Made by a program: the position numbers and the translations under genes. Below the pieces are notes generated by a model, which saw only the letters and a program-made list of their open reading frames with translations, was not told where the DNA came from and ran no database searches. Positions 1-8,700 of a stretch of 64,000 bases of DNA are shown here, one piece after another. The DNA comes from Phaeotremella fagi (taxonomy: Eukaryota > Basidiomycota > Tremellomycetes > Tremellales > Phaeotremellaceae): the NCBI GenBank assembly GCA_001599715.1, contig BCHU01000006.1, positions 726,765 through 790,764 on the forward strand. The letters are read 5' to 3'. How positions within the stretch are numbered: the first letter of the stretch is position 1; each line of letters starts with the position of its first letter.

Positions 1-2
1 TT

Positions 3-68
3 GACATAATTCACTTTCTGACCGAAGATCCTGCAGATCAAGATGATCTTGACGATTTGATTATTTGA
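3..68 (+). CDS. C-terminal tail of a gene entering from the left (partial)
   Basis: The frame starting at base 3 is open from the window edge to a TGA at 66-68. It encodes an acidic tail, DIIHFLTEDPADQDDLDDLI plus a final I. A 22-residue open frame could be chance, but the Asp-rich composition and the stop followed by AT-rich sequence fit the end of a coding exon. No function can be given. It could equally be untranslated sequence. Confidence 0.35.
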   Translation, partial: DIIHFLTEDPADQDDLDDLII

Positions 69-509
69 TTCACAGAGATGATTGATTTTACTTGGCTGGG
101 GACGTGGCTAGTCAGACGGAGAATTGCGGGATTAGACTAAGGTATTAAAGAGATTTTCAACTCGACAAATCTGGACAAACATCAAATGCAAGATCGTTTC
201 CTATATTGGCCGAAATAAATATTGTTTGATTTCACCAATACCGATGTGCACCCTCGCATGAAGTTTCCTAAGACTACAGCTCTCGTTAACTAGATGCCGG
301 GTTTTGGATGGTATTCAGATGTGGCAAAAATCAATCTCTTTGACTGAGCTGTCCAGCACGTCTCCTCAAAGGAACGACGACAACGAAACAGCACGTCATG
401 CCTCTCCTTTGAGCACAACGAAGACATTCAAGTTTCGAGATGAAAGATATATAGTAGACACAGACCGTTACTTAGCTATCTTTCCTCAATATCTATCTTT
501 CTTTTCGAA
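69..509. other. Intergenic region and leader of the first array gene
   Basis: No gene seen. Bases of roughly 305-509 align with 1265-1452 upstream of the next gene: shared words include GATGTGGCAAAAA, ACGAAGACATTCA and TAGCTATCTTTC. It therefore belongs to a duplicated unit rather than unique promoter sequence. A TATA-like GATATATAG lies near 447. Confidence 0.5.
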
Positions 510-1042
510 ATGTCCAGTTTCAGATTCTCAAGCAACTATCAAAGTCCCAACGACAACGAATGGGGTGTGAGTTGAATTTTCTCTTCTAAGTCCATCTGCT
601 GATTAATTTGAAGTACAATTTTTCCGGATCTTGGGGTGGTAAGAATGGTCTTTCAGAGTCTGTCGCTGGCTATATCACTGTGGAATCAACCGGAGTTCCA
701 CAAACTGGCAATTGGTCCCAATCTGGCTCCTATTCTACATTCACTGGTTTCAAATCCTCGGGAGACACCACGATGATGATCAAGAACTATCAAGAAGAAG
801 AAATCGACACCAACAACCCAAACACTGGTCCCCTGGTTCTCAAATACGACAATGGGTTGAATCTAACCCTTCTCGAAGACATCAATCTTACTTTGGGTAA
901 GAAAACTCTCAAGTATCTCTCAATGAAGAAAGACAACTTCAAAATCACCTGTAGTGGTAGTGGTTCAGTCACTTTACCCAGTACTTTCAGAGATAAAGTC
1001 AATTTAGTCTATGGAAAGAAAGGAGGTGATAGTGAGGATTAG
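510..1042 (+). CDS. Array family protein 1 (unknown function)
   Basis: Exons 510-566 and 614-1042; 161 residues. The start is the ATG at 510, in the context GAAATGTCC also found in the next paralog. The first exon encodes 19 residues and ends at a GTGAGT donor; the acceptor is AAG at 611-613. No signal peptide or membrane segment is seen. The centre has a Gly/Thr/Ser-rich stretch (FTGFKSSGDTTMMI), a DTNNPNTGPL turn and the family block KITCSGSGSVTLPS near residues 134-147. The sequence alternates polar and hydrophobic residues, as in a small beta protein. It is closest to the neighbouring gene at 1453, to which it aligns over nearly the whole second exon. I recognise no known domain. Confidence 0.8.
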
Positions 1043-1452
1043 TCTGTGGAAGGTCGTGATGAGGATCCTTTGTAGTCTGGGTTTCAATGAGTGTTACGGA
1101 GTAGGGATCCAATAGATTGTTTTGACGTATGAATTTGAGTGGAGGACCGTGCATAAATAAGCTGCAACGATACTACTTGACCAGAAGGTACAATCTTCCA
1201 ATCAATAGTTAATGATTGAAATCCTATAAAAAGTAATATCAGTGATTTCTCTTCATGCTATGAGTACTGGATGGTTACATTTGGATGTGGCAAAAACCAG
1301 GAGCAGTTTCGCGTCTCATGAAAGGGACGACAAAAACGGCTCCATTACTCTCCTTTGAAAGTAACGAAGACATTCAGCTTTTGAAAGAAGATATATGATA
1401 GACATAAACCGTTAGCTATCTTTCTTCCTTCTGCAATATCTCTCTTATTGAA

Positions 1453-2053
1453 ATGTCCGAATACAACGATAACTCCCGTATATCAAGGAACTATACAATC
1501 GACACGAGTTCCATCAACGAACAGAGTGTGAGTTTAATCTTCTTTTCAAAGTCCTCCTGCTGATGATAGCAAGATCGGCAAGAAACGAAGTAAAGGCTAT
1601 TCTCGTCAATACCTTGGTTGTATCAACTTAGTTTCAACCGGAGACCTACACAGTCACGACTTGTTGAGTGATAATGAAAAGACTGTTTTCACTGGGTTCG
1701 ATACTTCAGGAGATACCACGATGACGATTGTGGACTACAAAGAGGAGGAGATCGACCCCAACAACCCGAATACGGGACCCCTGGTTCTCACGTACGACAA
1801 GCGGTGTGAACTCACCCTTCTCGAAGACATCAAGCTTACTTTGGGTGAGACCTATATCACACATCTCTTAATGGGGAAAGCCACCTTCAACATCACCTGT
1901 GTTGGCCAAGGTTCACTCACCCTTCCTAGTGCTTTCAGAGATAAAGTCAAACTGGTCTATCGAGAAATCGAAGAAATTGGTGTAAACCATCGAGAGATCG
2001 AAGATGTTGGGGAGCTTGGGCTTTTGGAAGACGGCGGTGAGAATCCTTTGTAG
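1453..2053 (+). CDS. Array family protein 2 (unknown function)
   Basis: Exons 1453-1527 and 1574-2053; 184 residues. The donor is GTGAGT at 1528. The only acceptor that keeps frame is the AAG ending at 1573, aligning with the AAG acceptor of the upstream copy; the nearer TAG at 1567-1569 would give an early stop. The core FTGFDTSGDTTMTI, DPNNPNTGPLVL, FNITCVGQGSLTLPSAFRDK is nearly identical to the first gene, so the pair arose by a recent tandem duplication. It differs in a longer acidic tail containing a repeated REIE(E/D) unit (REIEEIGVNHREIEDVGE). No known domain. Function unknown. Confidence 0.78.
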
Positions 2054-2658
2054 TCTGGGTCTCAATGAACGTTGTGGAGTATCGGATTTAACAGGAGGTT
2101 TAGGGATGGTTTTGATAAATTGTTTTGACGTATGAATTTGAGTGGATGATCACTTTGAGACATGACAGCGATACAAGTCTGTTTTTATCCTGACTCGGAG
2201 CATTGGGTCAGAGATAGTCTGTTGAAACATTGACATGGAGTCTCAGATAATTGTTAAAACGACTGAGATAGCAATCAACATATTCAACGAAATGATTCCA
2301 TAATTGAAGAAACATTGTAATGCTACTGTACAATGCATTCCAGCTTAAAAGAGAACAGCAATTCTGGGAGCAATGTCATAGAAAACGTAGTATCAGTGAA
2401 TTCTCTTTGTGCTATCAGGGGTGGAAGACTTTCTCCTAAACGAAACACTTGTGAGTAAAATCAGTCCACCAGAAGGCAAGGCAAGAAGAGTGTAGCCTAC
2501 TAGAAGACAAGACGAGAAGAGAGCCTTCCGCGTCGTCATATGTCAAATGAAAGGTTACCCCTAAGCGAAATGGTAAAATGGAAGTCTCCAAAAGGAGGGC
2601 TTCCATCCTCTGCAATATATTTAGTCAATCATTTTCAAACCAACAGTCCCCACCAACA
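2054..2658. other. Intergenic region with an inverted repeat
   Basis: No gene seen. The first ~100 bases continue the duplicated unit (TTGTTTTGACGTATGAATTT at about 2118, also at about 1117). A near-perfect inverted repeat lies at 2580-2604, just before a TATA-like AATATATTT near 2614. Confidence 0.5.
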
Positions 2659-3151
2659 ATGAGTGAAGAAACAACCTTATCATACGCTAGCGATGCAGAA
2701 ACACTGGTAAGCTACAAAACCGACCATAAGTCTTGCTAACCAGTAGATGAGCTCAACCATCGACCCAGAAAATGGAGTATCATCCTTTTATCCCGAAGTA
2801 TTCCCTATGTCTGGTCTAAAAATCTACTCATCAGGTAAAGTATCATCCACAGCAGCGATAACTCTCTCAGACAATCGAACAATCGCCCCAACCAAAGTCT
2901 TCCTTTATGGTCCCCAAGAGAAGAAAATTGAAGTCGACGATTATTCAGGTTACTATTGTTTTACGCCATTATCAGATAGTACATTCACGGTCGATAGAGA
3001 TATTTTGGTAGAGAACGTCATGTTTCGAAAGGGAACTACGATTAAATGTTGGGATGGAGGGAGTCTCTTTCTCCCTAGACCCCTTGTTTATCCTGAGGAA
3101 TATCCTGTGCCGGAGAAGAAGACGTGGTTGGATAGAATGCGTGGAAAGTAA
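2659..3151 (+). CDS. Array family protein 3 (unknown function)
   Basis: Exons 2659-2706 and 2747-3151; 150 residues. The intron is GTAAGC to a tandem CAGTAG acceptor: the first AG would put a TAG stop in frame, so the second is used. The protein starts MSEETTLSYAS. The family core runs SGLKIYSSGK, then LYGPQEKKIEVDDYSGYY, and ends VMFRKGTTIKCWDGGSLFLP at about residues 110-129. The tail is short, basic and aromatic (KKTWLDRMRGK), much like the next gene. No signal peptide. Function unknown; membership rests on the C-terminal block and the shared intron position. Confidence 0.75.
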
Positions 3152-3576
3152 ATGTATAGTCTATGTAGTTCCAAATGTTGCTTAAGTATGTACAGTATAC
3201 GGTAATGAAAGGTTCACTGTTGCTTCTTTTTCCGTTCTTCATACTCAGCATTAAAGCTTGGTAATGTTCGATATATCTCAGCAGAACATATGCCTAAAGC
3301 AGATCAGAGAACGACACGCAACTCTCAGCTTCCTCGTCAGGAGGGTATTCATACCAAGTTTCGCCACAAGCAAAACAGACGTGTGAAAGGTGAACATAAG
3401 ACTTCGACCGAACTACGACTGTAAGGAAGCTCCTTTCTCTGACGTCTTCTGTAAAAGGTAGGAGAATGGCATTCAAACAGTCATGGTTTTGTCTTTGATG
3501 TCCTTACCTTCTAAAATCAACTACCATTCTCTCAATAACAACGTTTTCGACGGCTCATGAATCAGAACAGATAAAA
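3152..3576. other. Intergenic region
   Basis: No convincing gene. Short open frames on the minus strand here lack family similarity or splice support. Confidence 0.4.
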
Positions 3577-4066
3577 ATGTCTGATATCAATGTAAGAGCA
3601 CTTCTCTATCAGTTTAATATCTGATAATAACCCCATCTTCAATATATAGACTTCCGATCTTTCACCCCACTATCCATCCATCTCTTCATCACCAGGTCTG
3701 AAATTTTCCGCCACCAAGATTGTCTTAACTCCATATTACGGAGAGAAATCTAATAAATCGCTCGCTCCAAGAATAATAACTCTCAGTGGTCCAAAAAAGA
3801 AAATCGAACCCACAGATTTCCATGGCTCGTATCTCTCAATCAAAAGCGATTATAATTTCAGTTTCAAACTCGAATCGAAAGTCGAATTCAACTTTGTCAC
3901 ATTTCGAAAAGGCACTATCATCGATTGTGAGGATTGGGGTACACTCATTCTTCCAGAAGTCCTGTATAACGCTAGGTATTCCCCTATGGAGGAGAGTAGA
4001 GATGAGGAGGAGAGAAAGACTAAAAGACGCTCTTTGTTGTCTTGGTTCGGGAAGAAATTGATGTAG
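3577..4066 (+). CDS. Array family protein 4 (unknown function)
   Basis: Exons 3577-3591 and 3650-4066; 143 residues. The first exon encodes only MSDIN, followed by GTAAGA and a TATAG acceptor. The second exon has no early ATG, so a simple ATG-to-stop scan misses the gene. Spliced, it is fully open and carries the family pattern: PGLKFSATKIVL, LAPRIITLSGPKKKIEPTDF, then FVTFRKGTIIDCEDWGTLIL followed by PE. It is closest to the gene at 2659, including a basic, aromatic tail (RRSLLSWFGKKLM). The shared intron position and core make this a solid gene call. Function unknown. Confidence 0.75.
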
Positions 4067-4800
4067 TTGTTACGTAGTGGTTTCACAGCAAACAGTCTAT
4101 CTAGCTAAGTAGTTGAAGTTAATGTGATTCCAACGTTTGTCGATCTCTGAGGCAGGCAGGTAAACAAGATCACTTGACCCTAGTATTTTAACTCTAGTAT
4201 TTTAATTGAGAAAACGCAGAATTAAATTCAACCCCTGCAGGTTTCACTTGTAACTTACTGTAGATTACTACAGTACAGCAGTATTCAAAGGCTGATGGCG
4301 TTTAGGGTGTAGCTTACGGTTCAGAGGCTCTGGTATCCTTCTACCGATCTAAGTGAAAGCTCAAGCCGCGGTCATCAACAAGCTTGCGATACAGGTTTCA
4401 CTCCCCATAGCTCTAATGTGCAATGTGCAAAGTGTGAGGCATCGGGGCTGGTTGTGGTCTGCACATCTAAATGGTGCAGACCTGTCTTTTCTTCCGCATT
4501 GCAGGTTATGATTGTGGGTTATACTTTAGATCCTATCATCATTGGATTCTCTAATCAGTCTTAAACTACTGTGTCCACGTAAGATTTTTTATTTCACGGG
4601 TGGGATACATACTCTCGTAATTGAATCAAATGAAATTCGGTTCCCGGTTAGTGCCAAGTTACTTACGGAATCGCCAAGAGAACTTCCAAGAGGCACTTTC
4701 GCAATAATTTTCCAGTCAAAAGCCATAATTGAAAATGCTCATCAAATGTACTGTATGCATACCCTCTCAATTTGTCTTTTCTGCAGTTAGCTGTCGAAAG
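4067..4800. other. Intergenic region with a perfect hairpin
   Basis: No gene seen. It contains the direct repeat CTAGTATTTTAA (about 4180 and 4192) and a perfect 9-bp inverted repeat, GGTCTGCAC / GTGCAGACC, at 4456-4482 with a 9-base loop. Confidence 0.5.
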
Positions 4801-5483
4801 ATGCTGCCAATCATCATCAAAATCCTAATCTGTCTGTGCAGTCTTGTATCAGCTGCACCGAGATTTGCAGAGGACGAGCGATCATCGTTTCAATTGAAAC
4901 AAGCCAGTCGGGCCAGTATCCTCCGACGATTAGCTGTCACCAAATCGAGAGGGAACGTCCCTAGAGCCCGGGTTTCTGATAATGGATATTCAGTGTGTCT
5001 AGCAGCGGGGACTAATACCAATGGTCTGTTCGCCACGTACACTGGGTACACCGTTAGTAGTGGTCTTGGTGCTGTACGTCGCTGACTTGAAATGAAGTCT
5101 AATCAAATCTGCAGTTGGATCTCGACAGAACTTTGACGACTTCACAAGCTTGTTTGTTATCCTGTCAAAACTCGGCTTGTATGTTACCGTTCGTGTACTA
5201 AATGATTATGGCTTCTGATAGTACGGTTACTGTACTGTAGCTTGCTCAGTGGCGATCTTCCGACCAACAGTCACCCCACAAGAATGCTATCGTTTCGGTT
5301 ACGATCAAGGAAACACAGTCGCCAATGCCGCGTTAACTCCTCAAGCAGGTTATACGACAGGATTCAAAAACGTCAATTGTGGTGATGCAGCAAAAGGAGG
5401 TAGGTCTTCAGCACAACATTCATGTTTTCGATGACTGAGAATCGATTACAGTACCTTGTTGTGATAATTATGTGTTACCATGA
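4801..5483 (+). CDS. Secreted cysteine-rich protein (unknown function)
   Basis: Likely exons 4801-5073, 5115-5178, 5241-5399 and 5452-5483; about 175 residues. The N-terminus MLPIIIKILICLCSLVSAAP is a clear secretory signal peptide with cleavage near VSA-AP. The mature part has YSVCLAAGTN, TSQACLLSCQNSA, CYRFGYDQGN and ends PCCDNYVLP, giving many paired cysteines. The second intron acceptor is uncertain. The TAG at 5221 lies well after the branch point but shifts frame; the TAG at 5240 keeps frame but skips bases that would read YGYCTVA. An extracellular or cell-wall protein is the likely role. The TSQAC..C pattern is loosely WSC-like, without a convincing match. It interrupts the six-gene array. 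Confidence 0.6.
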
Positions 5484-5767
5484 TTTCGTATTTTGGGAGG
5501 AGGACTTGTGACTCTCTTTTCGTGGACATTTCGGTGGATGGCATAGGACAATTTTGTTAGTCGATCTTTGATTTTCACTTTCTACCATTCATTTTCGTTT
5601 CTCCTTTACCTTCGTCCAGGGCTATGACAAGTGCAATATGGATTGTACGTAAATTCTTCTGCATACTGTACTTGTACAATAACACGCCTCAAAACATTCC
5701 TCCCTCATTTACTGTCTGCTTCACTATAAGAACTATTGTACTTATTCGTACATACCACTACCTACGA

Positions 5768-6298
5768 CTACTTCTTACCAAAGAACTCCGGATCAAAGGA
5801 GAAAAGACCTTCAGCCAAGTCTCTCGCATTCTTCTCAGCTTCTTCTCCATCAGCTCCAAGAGGAAAGAAAGGACCTGGAAGAGTAGGAAAACGGTTTGGT
5901 GTTCTGTGTAGGTCGAATCGAAGAGAGGTGAGAAGAGCTTTGGTTAGTGACTCTTTGGAATCACACTGGGTAGCTGTTAACTCAGCTGTACGGTTCCGTT
6001 CAAAGACTTTTTTTTCTCCATTTCCATACCGAGTCTCTTCTCTAGCCCAGATAGAACATCCGCTCGAATCCTCATCCTGATGAAAGAAATGAAGCGGAAC
6101 TTTTGAACCCTGTTTACCAGCATGGATGAAAATTGTGTCGTCGTACTTTTCGCTGAACCATCTTTGACTTGAACCAAAATCGCTTTCTCTGATTGATTTA
6201 ACGTTTTGTAGAAGAGTGTCGCGACTTCTGGTGATGACCCAGTCACCGACCTTAGTAGGATCAGTGCGGGTGGTTGTGGGTTGAGATTGATCAGCCAT
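5768..6298 (-). CDS. Hypothetical protein, intronless
   Basis: Single exon, 176 residues from the ATG at 6298 (MADQSQPTTTRTDPTKVGDW). An in-frame ATG at 6409 would add 37 residues that look like leader sequence. It is soluble and rich in Arg, Asp and Phe, with blocks FIHAGKQGSKVPLHFFHQ and CSIWAREETRYGNGEKK and a Pro-rich stretch (FPTLPGPFFPLG). No signal peptide, membrane segment or recognised domain. It lies inside the array on the opposite strand and is not a family member. A real gene is likely from the long uninterrupted frame, but nothing points to a function. Confidence 0.55.
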   Translation of the reverse strand: MADQSQPTTTRTDPTKVGDWVITRSRDTLLQNVKSIRESDFGSSQRWFSEKYDDTIFIHAGKQGSKVPLHFFHQDEDSSGCSIWAREETRYGNGEKKVFERNRTAELTATQCDSKESLTKALLTSLRFDLHRTPNRFPTLPGPFFPLGADGEEAEKNARDLAEGLFSFDPEFFGKK

Positions 6299-6737
6299 TA
6301 TGTTTGTGTGGCGAATATTATGAGTGGTTGTTGAGAAGAGAAATATATTTGGGGGAATGTAGCGTAATATACGAGAGTCTTCCTGCACATGGAAGGCTTT
6401 TGATGTCATTCACCTTTTTTTCCAAATCCATTCATCACAACAAATAAATGTCCTACGAATCCTTTGAAGTCTTCTTCGGCATATTGAAAATGTTGTGACG
6501 TGAAAATAGTGAAGGCTGTGAATGGCATTGCCACATCCTCCTTCGCTGTACATGAAGAAGAAAAGAGCGATATACCGAAACATTGCACCTTTGTTGAGCA
6601 TCCTTTGTCGCTTGAGGAGGAGGGGGATCACAGACAGTTTGGACACATGCACAAAGAGGTCAAAGACTTTCCCTCTTTTCCTTCATAAACTTGTTTTCAG
6701 ATTTCAATTCTTCAAAAACGATTTTCAGCATTCAACA
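6299..6737. other. Divergent intergenic region
   Basis: No supported gene. Several overlapping short frames lie on both strands, none with splice or family support. It probably holds the promoters of the flanking divergent genes. Confidence 0.4.
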
Positions 6738-7376
6738 ATGTCATCAGACACATCAACCAGTCAACTATCAATCCCCGAGACCACTTTTCAGCAAGAGAGC
6801 AACAATTCTAAACCACGAGGCACTCTTACTGAGTGGCAAGAGGGGGGCATCATCCACGACAATGTAAGTAGAGTTCATTTCCTCCCAACAGTGTGATCTA
6901 ACAAAAGTTTTCCTCAGTTGCATCTTCCTCCTAATTACGCTGTTAGATTCTGGCGTGAACAATCAAATTGGCAGAACCAAGAACTCTCAATAGCGGGTGT
7001 AACTCTTCGTGGTTACCACGTCTATTGTACCCACTCTGAAATCGATGGTAAAGATTATCCTCCGACATCCATTCAATTTTATCCTGGTGGAGAGCGCGAG
7101 TTGATTATAGATGGTTGTTCCGAGTATACTACCTACGATGTTCAAACAGAACTTGATATTCGTCTCCTCAAAGATACTACAGTTGGAAACGTCTTATTGG
7201 ATAAATTTACAGATATCACATGTACTGGTAGTGGTCCGTTCAAACTACCTAGCTGTTTGCTAGGGAACTCAACCGCTATCGCCTCGACGGATAATTCAAA
7301 ATCATCAGAATTCGTTCGTAAGAAGCTTCACATAAAAAATAAATATCTACATTCTCTCCTCAACAAAAATCTCTGA
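6738..7376 (+). CDS. Array family protein 5 (unknown function)
   Basis: Exons 6738-6863 and 6918-7376; 194 residues. It has a GTAAGT donor and a CCTCAG acceptor in phase 0, as in the other array members. The first exon is long and polar (42 residues). The core reads IAGVTLRGYHVYC, YPPTSIQFYPGG, IIDGCSEYTTYDVQ, then LLKDTTVGNVLL and ITCTGSGPFKLP near residues 145-156. It is closest to the gene at 7781 (shared GCSEYT and KDTTVG). The C-terminus is basic (FVRKKLHIKNKYLHSLLNKN). Function unknown. Confidence 0.78.
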
Positions 7377-7780
7377 TGCTTAAACATGTTTTTCGGTTGT
7401 TGTTGATATTTTAGCTAATTGTAGATATATGTACAGTATGTTTTCACGATGAAATAATTGCTGCAAAACGTCATGTAAATTTCGAGATAGGGCTTCTAGC
7501 TACTGAATAATAACATTGGCATGTTTGTAACAGCAGATATAAAGATCATCACTTTCCTTTTACATCATGACACGACACTATGTGTCTGAGCTTCGAATAT
7601 TGTGAAAAGCAATATCGAAAATAGATGAAAGGATGAGTTACACTCCTTCCAAGGTATTGAGTGATAAACACCAACACGAAGGCCCAGACAAAAGATATAA
7701 CAAGTCGAATGAAATTTATTCGCCACTCTTTCTCTTCCTCTTTTACTTTCATTCTTGTTCAACAAATAAATTAGTTCAAC
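7377..7780. other. Intergenic region
   Basis: No gene seen. Overlapping minus-strand frames here have no support. Confidence 0.4.
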
Positions 7781-8452
7781 ATGTCCAGTGAAAAAGAACC
7801 AGAAACACTACCAGATTACGATGAGGTTGAGGGAGAAACTCTTACCCATCGAAGCCACGATGGGGAAAACGAAGAGGAATTACCTCAATACTCTGAGAGC
7901 TTGGAAGGGAGTAAAGTAGAAGAGGGTAAAATCGGTTATGGAGATGAGAAAGCCGAACGACAAGTCTCATCAGACGCTGGGGAGGTAAGTTGTCTCAAAG
8001 CCAATCTCAACTAAGGCTATCCACTGAGATTGATACAGGGAAGTTCATCCACTGTGGGAGATATCTATGAGCTTATAACTACACAATATTTCAGTCGTCA
8101 ACCTTCTGAAATCTCAAAAGGTGGAGTCACCATGAAAGGTAAGCATCTATACTGCGCCGGTCGCGAAGACACAAAAAACAAATACCTCGCTCCGAACCGA
8201 ATGATCTTCCACAACAGTGAAGCAACTTCTTTCAAAGGCCGACACAAACTTGAGGTCGAAGGTTGTTCAGAATACACTTCAATCAGTGTTGGTAGAATCC
8301 CTCTCATGATTGAATTCGCTAAAGATACGACGGTTGGGAAAGTCCTTTTTAAGGAGGGTTCAACGATAGGTTGTAATGGATGGGGTAAACTTGAGGTTCC
8401 GACTGAACTCACTAAACCCTATCATTCAGTTTCATTCACTCCTTCCGAGTAG
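7781..8452 (+). CDS. Array family protein 6 (unknown function)
   Basis: Exons 7781-7984 and 8039-8452; 205 residues. It has a GTAAGT donor and an ACAG acceptor, phase 0. The first exon is unusually acidic and disordered and holds two similar tetrapeptides, LPDY and LPQY (L-P-x-Y type, of the sort WW domains can bind; this role is inference). The second exon carries the family core: GGVTMKGKHLYCAGRE, LAPNRMIF, EVEGCSEYTSI, FAKDTTVGKVLFKEGSTIGC and GWGKLEVP. No basic tail, unlike its neighbours. It is the last and most distinct member of the array. Confidence 0.78.
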
Positions 8453-8700
8453 GTCGTCCAGAGAAGGTGGACCGGGTTCGATTACTTGCTTAGTTATACT
8501 GTACATAGTTTTAGTCGCTCATGAATCATTTGACATCTCAGTCCAGGCGCCACTGTAAAACTGTTTAGCGACTTTTGTAACAAAGTATGACGTCTGATTA
8601 GAACTAGTAGTTACAAACACATTGCATACAAAACTCGATCCAAAAGTATAAACCTCCAAAATACCCGAACCCCAAACCACCGAGCTACCATAACCGTCCC

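Noticed and set aside
6410..6652. Minus-strand frames of 60-80 codons
   Set aside because: Overlapping frames with odd Cys/Phe composition and no support.
8460..8485. GGTTCGATTAC, T-loop-like word
   Set aside because: No acceptor or anticodon arms can be folded around it.
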